Below, piece after piece: positions 23,361-32,418 of a stretch of 48,625 nucleotides of DNA. The translations under genes and the position numbers were made by a program. How positions within the stretch are numbered: the stretch's first letter is position 1; each line of letters opens with the position of its first letter. Under the pieces are notes generated by a model that was not told the origin of the DNA, did no database searches, and was given only the letters and a program-made list of their open reading frames with translations. Source of the DNA: JAHIVN01 sp018816645 (GTDB lineage Bacteria; Patescibacteriota; Dojkabacteria; JAHIVN01); contig JBDRHZ010000053.1 of the NCBI GenBank assembly GCA_043816305.1, positions 1-48,625 on the forward strand. The letters are read 5' to 3'.

Positions 23361-26300
23361 TTATACCGAAGTAAAAGAAAACTTTAACAACTCATCTTCA
23401 AGAAGCTCTGTTTGAAACAAAATCTTGTTTCCATCCACTTGCCCACCTTCTCCTCCAGAAAAAAGTCTTAAGCTCTGGGGGAACTCTAGACTAAATACTT
23501 CTTGATAAGAGAAACCAAGTGGTTTTTTGAAGATTACCGTATAATTATACTCACTTTGGTTGGGTAATACAACTCCCTCACTTTTCCCACTAACAGTCAG
23601 AGTAACCTCCTCTTGAGCCGAAAGATAGAGCTTGACGAGAAGTCTTTCATCGAGAGTGTCGATATTTTTATCTAAAATGCCCGAGGCTGATGTCTCTAAA
23701 ATATCGAACTTCGAACCGAAAGACAATATTGAGTATCCGTCAAAATTTACTTCAGAAGCATTCCTAAAAGTATACTGATACCGACTCTCTACATCTTGAT
23801 CTGACATAACAGATTCCACATCGACTTCGACAGCCAAGGGTCCAGCTCCAGAATCCGATACAAAGCTTAGGTCAACTAGATCAAAGCTATTTTGATCCTG
23901 CAGGATCATATTTGTTTCATCAAAATAGTTTGTAAGACTATTTTCAGAAGAATAAAGTTTCATGTTGCTTTCGGTAAAATTCTGTCTAATCGCAAGCAAC
24001 TGCTCTTGAGAGGATTTATCATTTATAGCAAGCAGTTTTAGCATTGTTTTTGCTAGCAACTCTTTGTATGAGATTTCCCCACCTCTCACAACTTGGTTAT
24101 AATTTGATGCATTTAATGTTCCAACCCCAGACAGCTCGATTGACCCTCCTGCCGAAACAATATCTTCTAAAGCCTTGAAGTTTAACAATACTACATGATC
24201 AGAAGCACTCAAATACTTTCGCTCAATACTAAGGTTGAGCAAAGCTATGAAAGTTTCATCATCCAATATCCTTGTCAGATTCTCGAATCCCAAACCATCT
24301 TTTGGATACAATTCGCCTAATTGACTTTTTATCAAAGCAATCTGGTCGTTATCCAGGTCAAGATCGAATTCATCCTTTGAAAAAACACCTACGTTCTTGA
24401 TTCCTCCATTCTCGATATCAAAAACCCCGACAGCTTCAATAACCCCTCCCAAGGGTGTCAACTTTTCCTCATTTACCAGGATCAAGGCATAGGTTTGAAG
24501 TTCTTCTACACCCAGCAATGTTGGAATTGCTTGAAGAATCTCTCCGGAGGATCTTATATCCTGCCTTACTTCAGTTATATCATTGTGAAAATCGCTCAGT
24601 CTGCTACCTAGTATAGGAAGAGAGGTACTAGCGTCTGAGAACAAAGGGATTTCGGCAGAAATCATCTTCAAACCAAAGGTATAGTCTTTTTGAACATCTT
24701 TCAATCCTTCAAAATCATATTTGGGAGTACTTGAAGTCAGAGTTAAATTGTCACTTCCTTCAAGAGTCACATTTTGTTGATAGTTATCTGCAAATAGCTG
24801 AAGTTCGGCAAGTACATGTACTATGCTGTTACTTCCCTCAAAGATATCCTTGGAATTCAACATATCCTTGCGATAGCTGTCCAGTCCATCATATAATCCC
24901 AACGAAGAAACATAGTTCAAACGGCTCAGATTCTTATCAAGGCTTTCTAGAGACAAGACTGCTTTGTCCAAACCTCTTTCAGCATCTTTGTAATCATGCT
25001 CCGTCAGGTTTACTGAAATCTCTCCAGTTAAGTCAAAAATCTCCTTGCTCAACACAAGACTTCTGAGTACCGGTGCAAAAAGAAATATATAGAAGGACAG
25101 GAATATCCCCGAAATCAAAACAAAAAAGATAAAGCTTGATAGTTTTAACCGGCCAAACACACTCGACAAATCCAACCTTCGTTTTTTTATTAACTTCTTA
25201 AATTTATCATCTTCCCTCTCTCCTTCTCTCCCTGATTCCTTTCCTGAAAGCAGAACCCTGTTTTCCTGCTTGTTTACATCCCCGCTTCCAAGAGCTTTTC
25301 GACTGTAAGAACTATACTGTATATTATCCAGAACTGAATCCGGCATTTTTTCCTCTTTTACCTCAAAAAAGAAATCCCGAATAAAGGTGAATATTGATTT
25401 CTTTGCTCTTTTCTTTCCCTGTAAACGTTCTTTGGAGACTTCCTTATGTACTTTATCAGAAGGTTTTACTTTACCAAAAATCTTATATGCATAATCTATC
25501 GTCTGTGCTAAAGACCTTTCTAGAGAAATCTTTGGCTTCCAACCTACACTTTTGAGGTTTCTCCCTGGGTCAAATACACCAAGGTGGGACTTTCCCTTCT
25601 TTTCAACAAATTCTATCCCCGAAGCACGTGGTTCAAGATCCATAATCTTATATGCTAAATTCAGTACTGTGATGTCTCTGGGAATATACAGGGCATAGAG
25701 TCCACCTTCAGTATTCGAAGTAAACTGTGCCTTCACAAGACCATACGCAGCATCAAGAACATGAACAAAGTATAAATTTTCCAATCCATCTCCATCAACT
25801 ACTAGTTTTTCTCCCTTTATTGCATCTTTGATATACCTATTTACAAGAGTATCATCTTCCAGGTTTATTCCCTTCCCGATAATCTCCCCCATTCTAACAA
25901 TCCTAGCATTCAGCCCTCCTTGCTTATAGTACTCCCATGTCAGGTTTTCAGCATATCTTTGTGTCTCGATCACTGTATAGCTTAGATCATGCGAAGCGTC
26001 AAAAGAATCTTCTTTCCTCGACTGAAGAATTTGTTCAAGTTTCAATGATGACGCAAGAAGAAACTTCGATTTTTTCTCGACACCAAGCTGGAGAAGCTTA
26101 TCCAAGCGGTTCGAACTTTTAAGGAAATCTGTAGTCGAAATAACCTGATCGGGATCAACACTACGATAGTTTAAATAGAAAATGTAGTCTACTCTGCTTA
26201 TAGAATCGATTAATGATTCTGCACCGGAAATTTCTACAAAAGAAAACTGCTCGCTTTCAGCGACGGGCTCAATCATCTTTTGGTTCTTTTTACTATACTC

Positions 26301-26432
26301 ATCTACGACAATAACAAACGCCCCTTGATCAATCAACAGCTTCACAAGTTCTTCCCCCAACACATTTGCACCCCCATAGATCAAGGCAACAGGAATATTC
26401 TTATTTCTTGAGACTTTCTCGAGTACTGGCAT
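23361..26432 (-). CDS. SDR (epimerase-like) domain fused to a membrane DUF4012 protein
   Basis: Residues 1-320 of this 1023-aa protein are an extended SDR/NAD-epimerase fold (VALIYGGANVLGEELVKLL at the start, NARIVRMGEIIGKG, YFVHVLDAAYGL). The catalytic YxxxK seems degenerate: SYTVIETQRYAENL has no lysine at the expected place, so it may be inactive. A basic linker leads to one membrane segment (about 430-455), followed by about 570 residues resembling DUF4012 on the outside. DUF4012 proteins occur in Actinobacteria and CPR, often near glycan genes. The gene starts 5 bp after the PEGA gene. Confidence 0.83.
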   Translation of the reverse strand: MPVLEKVSRNKNIPVALIYGGANVLGEELVKLLIDQGAFVIVVDEYSKKNQKMIEPVAESEQFSFVEISGAESLIDSISRVDYIFYLNYRSVDPDQVISTTDFLKSSNRLDKLLQLGVEKKSKFLLASSLKLEQILQSRKEDSFDASHDLSYTVIETQRYAENLTWEYYKQGGLNARIVRMGEIIGKGINLEDDTLVNRYIKDAIKGEKLVVDGDGLENLYFVHVLDAAYGLVKAQFTSNTEGGLYALYIPRDITVLNLAYKIMDLEPRASGIEFVEKKGKSHLGVFDPGRNLKSVGWKPKISLERSLAQTIDYAYKIFGKVKPSDKVHKEVSKERLQGKKRAKKSIFTFIRDFFFEVKEEKMPDSVLDNIQYSSYSRKALGSGDVNKQENRVLLSGKESGREGEREDDKFKKLIKKRRLDLSSVFGRLKLSSFIFFVLISGIFLSFYIFLFAPVLRSLVLSKEIFDLTGEISVNLTEHDYKDAERGLDKAVLSLESLDKNLSRLNYVSSLGLYDGLDSYRKDMLNSKDIFEGSNSIVHVLAELQLFADNYQQNVTLEGSDNLTLTSSTPKYDFEGLKDVQKDYTFGLKMISAEIPLFSDASTSLPILGSRLSDFHNDITEVRQDIRSSGEILQAIPTLLGVEELQTYALILVNEEKLTPLGGVIEAVGVFDIENGGIKNVGVFSKDEFDLDLDNDQIALIKSQLGELYPKDGLGFENLTRILDDETFIALLNLSIERKYLSASDHVVLLNFKALEDIVSAGGSIELSGVGTLNASNYNQVVRGGEISYKELLAKTMLKLLAINDKSSQEQLLAIRQNFTESNMKLYSSENSLTNYFDETNMILQDQNSFDLVDLSFVSDSGAGPLAVEVDVESVMSDQDVESRYQYTFRNASEVNFDGYSILSFGSKFDILETSASGILDKNIDTLDERLLVKLYLSAQEEVTLTVSGKSEGVVLPNQSEYNYTVIFKKPLGFSYQEVFSLEFPQSLRLFSGGEGGQVDGNKILFQTELLEDELLKFSFTSV

Positions 26433-26437
26433 AATCG

Positions 26438-27097
26438 CTAAACAGGTAATTTATATAAATCTACTTCTAAAAAAAGCTCGTATCCTTTCAGCAATAATCT
26501 TTCCTCATCATCTCCGGGTAGTACCGGAAGCTCCATCGACTGGTAACCGCTCTTTGCTACAACTAACTTATGTTGTCTATCAAGAGTCAATGGATAGCTT
26601 CTAATTGGCGAAACTATTGGTACGTCATCATTGATCTGAATATTTGAATTATCGGGAATCGACTCGAGACTGATCTTTACATCACTCTCATCGGCACCGC
26701 TCTTTCGAGCATATAAGACCCATCCCGATGTAGCATCCTCACTAGGCCCAAGCTCCCAGCTGATGACAGTATCAAACCCCTTCTCAAATGATATTGTTCT
26801 CAAGAAATTCTGATAGAACGAGTCGTTCGATGCATCGCGGACAAGCTTTACCTCATGCTTTCCTACCTCTATAGGAAAGATCTCCAAATAAGAACTCTCG
26901 CTTGATACTGTACCCTTTTCTTCACCATCAATATAAACCTTCATATCACCTCCAAGAGAATAAACCTTGAGTGATGCATAGTCTACTGCCTTTCCTGTGA
27001 TTCCGTCCTTCCACTCACTCAAGTTTTCCCAGGGAAGAAGTAACGCTAACACTACGGCGATAATAATGATAAATAAGCAAAAACCAAGCTTTTTCAT
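26438..27097 (-). CDS. Membrane-anchored PEGA-domain protein
   Basis: The 219-aa product has an N-terminal signal-anchor (KKLGFCLFIIIIAVVLALLL) and two PEGA-like beta units outside the membrane (KVYIDGEEKGTVSS...GKHEVKLVRD and NIQINDDVPIVSPIRSYPLTL...HKLVVAKSGYQSMELPV). PEGA repeats occur in surface proteins and bind cell-wall or protein partners. I start at ATG 27097; an in-frame TTG at 27148 cannot be used because it overlaps the -10 box of the promoter at 27140-27167. It leads the operon PEGA, SDR/DUF4012, greA. Confidence 0.8.
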   Translation of the reverse strand: MKKLGFCLFIIIIAVVLALLLPWENLSEWKDGITGKAVDYASLKVYSLGGDMKVYIDGEEKGTVSSESSYLEIFPIEVGKHEVKLVRDASNDSFYQNFLRTISFEKGFDTVISWELGPSEDATSGWVLYARKSGADESDVKISLESIPDNSNIQINDDVPIVSPIRSYPLTLDRQHKLVVAKSGYQSMELPVLPGDDEERLLLKGYELFLEVDLYKLPV

Positions 27098-27139
27098 GAA
27101 TTTAGGCAGATTATAAGATAAAAACTCCTTTACCTGCTC

Positions 27140-27167
27140 ATTATACAAAAAGGGAGAAATTTCGCAA
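27140..27167 (-). promoter_or_regulatory. Promoter TTGCGA-16-TATAAT before the PEGA gene
   Basis: On the minus strand TTGCGA (27162-27167) and perfect TATAAT (27140-27145) are 16 bp apart. The start is predicted near 27133, 36 nt before the ATG at 27097. This separates the PEGA operon from the ribosomal genes upstream. Confidence 0.65.
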
Positions 27168-27211
27168 ATAAAATAACAATTTGACGTGTGGAAATAAGCT
27201 GGAATGAAAGA

Positions 27212-27634
27212 CTATCTCTTGGAGTACTGCTCTCTTTTTCTTGCCTTCTTGAGTCCTGGCTTCTTTCTCTCTTTGACCCGTGAATCAACTGTCAACAGCT
27301 TTAATTTATTTAATTCGAGCTTGTAGTCCTGATCTAATCTAACCAAGGCTCTTGAGATCGCAAGCTTAATTGCACTCAACTGACCTGTTACGCCACCTCC
27401 TCGAACCTTTACTGTAAAGTAGTATTTTCCCTTGTTTTCTGTAGCTTCAAGTGGGGAGTAAAGTACCTTCAGATATCTCTGACTGGTATAGACCTTCTTA
27501 ATTTCTTTTTCATTTATTGTATCAGTTCCCTTTCCTTCAAACAGTCTAACAGAGGCAATTGCTCCTTTTCTTCTGCCATATGCATAAACATACTTTCCTA
27601 AAGTCTTTTTGTTAATTTTGCTCTTTGCTGCCAT
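27212..27634 (-). CDS. rpsI: 30S ribosomal protein S9 (uS9)
   Basis: The 140-aa product has YAYGRRKGAIASVRLFEGKG at the N-terminus and ends in the basic tail KKPGLKKARKREQYSKR, which reaches the P-site tRNA. Length is normal. Its start overlaps the end of rplM by 23 nt, so the two are translationally coupled as in most bacteria. It is the last gene of the ribosomal cluster. Confidence 0.97.
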   Translation of the reverse strand: MAAKSKINKKTLGKYVYAYGRRKGAIASVRLFEGKGTDTINEKEIKKVYTSQRYLKVLYSPLEATENKGKYYFTVKVRGGGVTGQLSAIKLAISRALVRLDQDYKLELNKLKLLTVDSRVKERKKPGLKKARKREQYSKR

Positions 27635-28076
27635 TTTTTGATATTTCGATTATTTTAGGTTTCTGTGCCTCATGTGAGTGCTTTTCATCTGGATAAACAT
27701 AAAGTTTCTTTATAATCTGCCTTGCTAGTTTATTTCTTGGCAGCATTCCCTTTACAGCAATTTCAATAACTTGATTTGGATTGCGTTTCATCATTTCGCC
27801 TAGAGTCCGCTGCTTGATGCCTCCTGGGTATCCCGAATGTCTCCAGTATATCTTGTTGTCGATTTTCTTAGGATGAACACTTAAATTCCTAGAGTTTATT
27901 ACTATTATATTATCTCCACAGTCAATATGAGGTGAGTACTCTGCTTTGTTTTTACCGATTAGGATTCGTGCTATAGTAGTAGCCAATCTACCCAGACGGA
28001 CACCATTGGCATCAACGAGATACCATTCCTTTTCACTTTTCGAAATTGCAGTTGTCTTTTTCATCAGCTTAAACAT
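27612..28076 (-). CDS. rplM: 50S ribosomal protein L13 (uL13)
   Basis: The 154-aa product shows the L13 signatures KEWYLVDANGVRLGRLATTIA, IDCGDNIIVINS and MLPRNKLARQIIKKLYVY. L13 is an early 50S assembly protein. Two in-frame ATG codons exist (28076 and 28064); I keep the first, 8 nt after the rplQ stop. The C-terminal 20 residues (KIIEISKNGSKEQN) are a short extension that overlaps the rpsI start. Confidence 0.97.
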   Translation of the reverse strand: MFKLMKKTTAISKSEKEWYLVDANGVRLGRLATTIARILIGKNKAEYSPHIDCGDNIIVINSRNLSVHPKKIDNKIYWRHSGYPGGIKQRTLGEMMKRNPNQVIEIAVKGMLPRNKLARQIIKKLYVYPDEKHSHEAQKPKIIEISKNGSKEQN

Positions 28077-28084
28077 TAATCTAT

Positions 28085-28663
28085 TTAGATACCAGAACGT
28101 GATTTACCCATAATTTCTGGAGATGTTCTATCTGCACCTTTTGCTATTCTCGTATCAGATCCTTTCTTGCTACGATCAGTAAATTTACCCCCTATCCCTT
28201 TTACTCTATCTAGAATATTCTTTTTATCTGGTTCTTTTGTTTGCTTCTGATCTGCTTCTTTTTTCTTCGATTTAGAAGACTTCTTTTTAGGTCTTCTTAC
28301 AGCTTCGGATCCTATCAGAATTAGCTTCGCCATCTCAGCTCCATCCCCTTTTCTCCTCCCAAGTTTCACAATAGTTGTATAGCCACCGCTACGTCCAGCA
28401 AATCTCTTCAATAAAATATCTTTTATCTTCTGAACAGCTAGTTTGTTTTTTAAAAGCTGCATCATCCGCTTAGTAGAATCTCCTCTTTTTCTCATTCCAG
28501 CAGAGATTACTTTGTCTACAAAACTTTTTGAAACTTTCGCCTTCGTTACAGTAGTGACCATATATTCATTCAAGATCAATGATACTGCTAAATTTGAGAC
28601 AAGAGCTTCTCTGTGTGATTTAGTTCGACCTAATTTTTTAAGGCTTTTTTTCTGATGTCTCAT
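28085..28663 (-). CDS. rplQ: 50S ribosomal protein L17 (bL17) with basic extension
   Basis: The first 115 residues are a complete L17 (MRHQKKSLKKLGRTKSHREA, AGMRKRGDSTKRMMQLL, GGYTTIVKLGRRKGDGAEMA). The remaining 75 residues are a lysine- and serine-rich tail with no family match, likely disordered and rRNA-binding. Placement after rpoA is standard. The tail is long compared with other L17 proteins. Confidence 0.96.
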   Translation of the reverse strand: MRHQKKSLKKLGRTKSHREALVSNLAVSLILNEYMVTTVTKAKVSKSFVDKVISAGMRKRGDSTKRMMQLLKNKLAVQKIKDILLKRFAGRSGGYTTIVKLGRRKGDGAEMAKLILIGSEAVRRPKKKSSKSKKKEADQKQTKEPDKKNILDRVKGIGGKFTDRSKKGSDTRIAKGADRTSPEIMGKSRSGI

Positions 28664-28674
28664 AAAAAGATATC

Positions 28675-29613
28675 CTAGTCTTTAATATCTAACTTATAAC
28701 TTTTCATAATGTCTATCAGTTCTTCGACACTCTTCTTCCCTAGCCCTCTGATTTCCATGATTTCTTCTACTGTCTTCCCTTCCAGATCAGTCAGATTCTT
28801 GTACCCTGATTTTATAAGACTATGTGTTAGTCTTGCTGAAAGGTTCAACTTGTCTATGTCCAAATCAGAACTAAGTGATTCTTCTTCATCCTTCTCAGAG
28901 GCCTCTTCTACTACCTGTTCTTCTTCGGCTACTCCCGTGATTGCAGTCACAAGCCTAGATGTAACTTTATTGTAGATGTTTGTCGCCTGATCTAGCACAT
29001 CTTTAGGAGCAACAACTCCGTTTGTTTTTATCGTAAGTATTATTTCATCTAGATCCGTCTGTTGACCAACTCTAGCTTTCTCGATCTCAAAAACAACCTT
29101 TTTTACAGGAGAAAAATTTGAGTCAACCGGAATCACTCCAATCTGCTTCCTCTTACTCTCATCACTAGCATGATACCCTACTCCCTGCTCAACGACGATT
29201 TCTATATTCAGCTTGGCTGAGGCTTCTGTTAGTTCTGTTATTTCAATTTCTGGGTTAGCTATCTCTACTTCAGCTGTCAGCTTTATATCTTTTCCCGTTA
29301 CTACCTTTTTACCTTTTACGTCTAGCGCTAAAGTTTGAGGTTCAGTACTATAACACTTAAAAGCAAGCTGTTTTAGTTTCAGGATGATATTTAGAACGTC
29401 ATCTAAAACACCTGGAACAGTCGAATACTCATGTTTTGCTCCTTTAACGGAAACACTTGTAATAGCTGCTCCCTCAGTACTCGATAAAAGAATTCTTCTA
29501 AACGCATTTCCTATAGTGATCCCATACCCCTTTGGAAAAGGTCCAAAGCTATATTTACCCAAACCTTCTTTCTCCTCTAAAACTTTGAACTTAAATTTAT
29601 CGACTGCAAACAT
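28675..29613 (-). CDS. rpoA: RNA polymerase subunit alpha
   Basis: The 312-aa product has the alpha N-terminal dimer domain (FGPFPKGYGITIGNAFRRILLSS split as FGPFPKGYGITIGNAFRR and ILLSS, about 22-44) and the C-terminal domain (about 248-312) with two helix-hairpin-helix turns (LIKSGYKNLTDLEGKTVEEI, IRGLGKKSVEELIDIM). Together they assemble RNA polymerase and touch upstream promoter DNA. The linker is acidic (EEEQVVEEASEKDEEES). It sits in the usual place, between rpsD and rplQ. Confidence 0.98.
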   Translation of the reverse strand: MFAVDKFKFKVLEEKEGLGKYSFGPFPKGYGITIGNAFRRILLSSTEGAAITSVSVKGAKHEYSTVPGVLDDVLNIILKLKQLAFKCYSTEPQTLALDVKGKKVVTGKDIKLTAEVEIANPEIEITELTEASAKLNIEIVVEQGVGYHASDESKRKQIGVIPVDSNFSPVKKVVFEIEKARVGQQTDLDEIILTIKTNGVVAPKDVLDQATNIYNKVTSRLVTAITGVAEEEQVVEEASEKDEEESLSSDLDIDKLNLSARLTHSLIKSGYKNLTDLEGKTVEEIMEIRGLGKKSVEELIDIMKSYKLDIKD

Positions 29614-29655
29614 ATTCTGACTTTAATAATTAATTTTTTTTCACTGAAATCTCTA

Positions 29656-30252
29656 TTAGCGAGAATAAAACTCAACTACATAGCTTTCGTTTATGCCTTT
29701 ATCGATCATTTCTCTTGACGGCTCCATCTTAACCTTTCCACCACTGGCCAGTTTACTCAGCCAGGCAGGGGATGTTACTTTCTTAGCTCCATCAGACAGA
29801 ATCTTTGCGAACTCTTTTTTCTGGCTTTTTGATTTCAAATAGATTTCATCTCCTACACTAGTTATAAATGACGGAATATCAACCTTCTTCCCATTCACAT
29901 CTATATGACCATGTGTTACCAACTGTCGTGCAGCTCTTTTCGTAGGAGCAAGTCCTAAACGATAAACAACATTATCAAGCCTTAGTTCAAGCAACTGAAG
30001 CAACCTAGTACCCGTATTACCCTCTGATTTTTCGGCAAGTTTGAAGAACCTTTTAAACTGCTTTTCTAAAAGACCATATATCCTCTTGACCTTCTGCTTT
30101 TCTCTGAAACGTACAGCATATGCAGTTGGTCTCGAAGTGCTCATACCATGCTGCCCAGGCAATGTAGGTCTTTTCTTCCAGGTATCATCATCAAATAAGG
30201 AATACTTTTCCCTTCTGCATCTTTTCCATTTTGGACTTAAATCACGAGCCAT
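29656..30252 (-). CDS. rpsD: 30S ribosomal protein S4 (uS4)
   Basis: The 198-aa product has the S4 N-domain (PKWKRCRREKYSLF, LPGQHGMS, YAVRFREKQKVKRIYGL) and the S4 RNA-binding domain (LELRLDNVVYRLGLAPTKRA, ARQLVTHGHIDVNGKKVDIP). The four-cysteine zinc site found in some S4 proteins is absent. S4 nucleates 30S assembly and often represses the alpha operon by binding its mRNA; I see no pseudoknot I can support. Confidence 0.97.
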   Translation of the reverse strand: MARDLSPKWKRCRREKYSLFDDDTWKKRPTLPGQHGMSTSRPTAYAVRFREKQKVKRIYGLLEKQFKRFFKLAEKSEGNTGTRLLQLLELRLDNVVYRLGLAPTKRAARQLVTHGHIDVNGKKVDIPSFITSVGDEIYLKSKSQKKEFAKILSDGAKKVTSPAWLSKLASGGKVKMEPSREMIDKGINESYVVEFYSR

Positions 30253-30275
30253 TTGCTTTTATATCAAAAATTAAA

Positions 30276-30728
30276 CTATCTTTTCCTTGGTTTCTTCCTT
30301 GGCCGGCATCCATTATGTGCTACCGGTGAATGATCAGACAAAGATGTAATAATAAGACCAGCTGTTCTAAGCCCTTTTACAGCTGATCTTCTCCCCATCC
30401 CGACACCTTTCACTACAATAGAGGCTTCCTGGACACCAAATCTTGAAGCTTTCTCAAAAGCATCATATGCCGCTTTTGTTGCCGCAAACGCAGTTCCCTT
30501 CCTAGACCCTTTAAATCCAACACACCCGCAGCTACTCCAAGCAAAAACATTGCCAGAATAATCCTGAAAAGATATGACAACATTATTGTAGCTGCAGTTC
30601 ACAGTAACTTTTGCCTTCGGATAGCTTTTTTTCTTTTTCTTCTGAGATCCGGAAGAACCAGTCTTTACCTTATCAGGACCCGCTTTAGCTGATTTTTCTT
30701 CTACTTTATTGATTCTTTGCTTTCCCAT
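30276..30728 (-). CDS. rpsK: 30S ribosomal protein S11 (uS11)
   Basis: The 150-aa product has the conserved core (NNVVISFQDYSGNVFAWSS, GFKGSRKGTAFAATKAA, VVKGVGMGRRSAVKGL, HNGCRPRKKPRKR). The first 40 residues are an additional lysine-rich extension. S11 lines the platform of the small subunit. The order rpsM, rpsK, rpsD, rpoA, rplQ is that of the alpha operon. Confidence 0.97.
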   Translation of the reverse strand: MGKQRINKVEEKSAKAGPDKVKTGSSGSQKKKKKSYPKAKVTVNCSYNNVVISFQDYSGNVFAWSSCGCVGFKGSRKGTAFAATKAAYDAFEKASRFGVQEASIVVKGVGMGRRSAVKGLRTAGLIITSLSDHSPVAHNGCRPRKKPRKR

Positions 30729-30746
30729 TTAAAGAAATAATAAATG

Positions 30747-31142
30747 TTAAGTTTTCTCTAATTTTCTCTTGAGACCTCCAACTGCGATATTTCTACCCTT
30801 ACGAGTTACAGCGTTTGTCCTTGTCCTCTGTCCACGTACAGGCAGTCCAAGTTTATGCCGGATTCCTCTATAACACCTGATATCCTTTAGTCTCTTGATA
30901 TTTCTGAAGTTAATCTGCCTCAGTTCTCCTTCGATCTTGTAGTCTCTCTCAATAACTGATCCGAGATTCCTCACTTCAGCATCACTCAGATCTTTTGTTC
31001 TTTTTTCGGAATCAACCTTCGCCTCTTCTAAAATCTTCTTTGCTAGTGTATCACCCAAACCATGCAGATACGTAAGTGATACCTTAATCTTCTTCTCAAG
31101 CGGAATATCTACCCCTGCAATCCTAGCTCTTTTTAGTGCCAT
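30747..31142 (-). CDS. rpsM: 30S ribosomal protein S13 (uS13)
   Basis: The 131-aa product has ARIAGVDIPLEKKIKVSLTY at the N-terminus, the helix-hairpin-helix LHGLGDTLAKKILEEA, and the C-terminal CYRGIRHKLGLPVRGQRTRT, followed by a basic tail that contacts tRNA. Length is slightly above average. It starts 25 nt after rpmJ. Confidence 0.97.
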   Translation of the reverse strand: MALKRARIAGVDIPLEKKIKVSLTYLHGLGDTLAKKILEEAKVDSEKRTKDLSDAEVRNLGSVIERDYKIEGELRQINFRNIKRLKDIRCYRGIRHKLGLPVRGQRTRTNAVTRKGRNIAVGGLKRKLEKT

Positions 31143-31167
31143 CTGAAAATATATATTAAACTATAAA

Positions 31168-31284
31168 TTAACCCTGTCTCTGCTTATGCTTCGGATTCCT
31201 CTTGCAATATATGTAAACACGCCCTTTACGTCTAACTATGTAACAATGTTCACATCTCTTTTTTACACTGCTTTTGACTTTCAT
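31168..31284 (-). CDS. rpmJ: 50S ribosomal protein L36 (bL36)
   Basis: This 38-residue gene runs from ATG at 31284 to TAA at 31168-31170. It reads MKVKSSVKKRCEHCYIVRRK at the start and ends NPKHKQRQG. The zinc ligands are intact (Cys11, Cys14, Cys27, His32), so it is the C+ form. It lies 5 nt after infA and 25 nt before rpsM, exactly as in most bacteria. Confidence 0.96.
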   Translation of the reverse strand: MKVKSSVKKRCEHCYIVRRKGRVYIYCKRNPKHKQRQG

Positions 31285-31289
31285 AAATG

Positions 31290-31532
31290 CTAGTATCTAT
31301 AGACTATTCTTCCTTTCTCTAGATCATAAGGGGGAATCTCTACCTTGACCTTATCACCTATCTTGAGTTTAATGTAGTTTTTCCTCATCTTTCCAGACAA
31401 ATATCCAACAACTTCGTGTTCCTGTTCCTTACCCTTTAATAGAACCTTCAGCTTGAATTTTGTTCCAGGCATATCCTCCACAACCTCCCCATCTACCTCA
31501 ATCTTCATTTTTGGATCCCAAAGATTCGCCAT
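31290..31532 (-). CDS. infA: Translation initiation factor IF-1
   Basis: The 80-aa product (MANLWDPKMKIEVDGEVVED...) is a single OB-fold protein with SGKMRKNYIKLKIGDKVKVE and PYDLEKGRIVYRY. IF-1 occupies the A site during initiation. An in-frame GTG at 31541 is less likely, because AAAAGGTG overlaps it and stands as a Shine-Dalgarno-like sequence 6 nt before ATG 31532. This is one of the few ribosome-binding sites visible in the cluster. A strong promoter lies at 31576-31604. Confidence 0.96.
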   Translation of the reverse strand: MANLWDPKMKIEVDGEVVEDMPGTKFKLKVLLKGKEQEHEVVGYLSGKMRKNYIKLKIGDKVKVEIPPYDLEKGRIVYRY

Positions 31533-31575
31533 AAATAGCACCTTTTAAATAAAAATTTGAAAACGGCTGAATCTG

Positions 31576-31604
31576 ATTATAGCAAAGCCATAGAATTGAT
31601 ACAA
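31576..31604 (-). promoter_or_regulatory. Strong promoter of the infA/alpha operon, TTGTAT-17-TATAAT
   Basis: On the minus strand TTGTAT (31599-31604), 17 bp, and TATAAT (31576-31581) with TGC before the -10, giving the extended form TGCTATAAT. The start near 31569 leaves a 37-nt leader. It starts a transcript from infA to rpsI, independent of the spc genes upstream. Confidence 0.75.
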
Positions 31605-31647
31605 GCCTTTTTGCTAATTCTTATTAAATTTATATAGAGTCAGAGGA

Positions 31648-32400
31648 TCAGTGCTTTGTCAGTATTTCAGGACCTTTTCCTGTTACCAAGACAGTATGTT
31701 CAAATAGTGCAGACAGTTTTCCGTCCATTGTTTTTGTTGTCCAGCCATCTTCTAAAAAATTTATTCCTGGCGCCCCTTCATTTATTATCGCCTCAATCGC
31801 AAGAATCATTCCCTCTTCTAAATCCAATCCTTGCCCCTTATCTCCAAAACCTGGAATTTGAGGCGATTCGTGTAACTCTTTTCCAATTCCATGACCAACC
31901 ATTTCACGTACCACACTAAACCCTGCGATTTCTGCCGTGTTCTGAATTGCATTGCTTATATCACCTATTTTATTACCCAACACAGCTTTTTCTATCGAAT
32001 TGTATAGGCACTGCCTTGTAACAGAGATCAGCTTTGCTGCGCTCTCGTTAATGTCTCCAATTCCCTTTGTTACGGCCATATCTGAACAATATTCTTCAAG
32101 AACAATCCCCATATCGATACTTAGAATATCTCCATCAGAAAGGATTTCACTTTTAGACGGAATACCGTGGACCACAGTATCATTCAGTCCAAAGCATCCA
32201 ACTGCTGGATAATTCCTATATCCTAAAAATGCAGATCTAACATTGTTTTTTTTACAAAGATCTCCAGCCAGAGTGTCTAGTTCTACAGTTGAAACACCTA
32301 TTCGAGCTTTTTTAGCTAACTCCTCCAGAATACCAGACAATATAATTCCTCCTTGACGCATTATCTCTATTTCATTTTTATTTTTTATCCTTACGGTCAT
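31648..32400 (-). CDS. map: Methionine aminopeptidase, type I
   Basis: The 250-aa enzyme removes the initiator methionine from nascent proteins. All five metal ligands are visible: Asp in SIDMG, Asp in CSDMA, His in GHGIGKELHESP, Glu in AIEAIINEG and Glu in LFEHTVLV. The substrate-binding His is in VHGIPS. Length and layout are typical. It follows adk by 18 nt, completing the secY, adk, map order. Confidence 0.97.
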   Translation of the reverse strand: MTVRIKNKNEIEIMRQGGIILSGILEELAKKARIGVSTVELDTLAGDLCKKNNVRSAFLGYRNYPAVGCFGLNDTVVHGIPSKSEILSDGDILSIDMGIVLEEYCSDMAVTKGIGDINESAAKLISVTRQCLYNSIEKAVLGNKIGDISNAIQNTAEIAGFSVVREMVGHGIGKELHESPQIPGFGDKGQGLDLEEGMILAIEAIINEGAPGINFLEDGWTTKTMDGKLSALFEHTVLVTGKGPEILTKH

Positions 32401-32418
32401 AGAACAAACCTGGACCTT

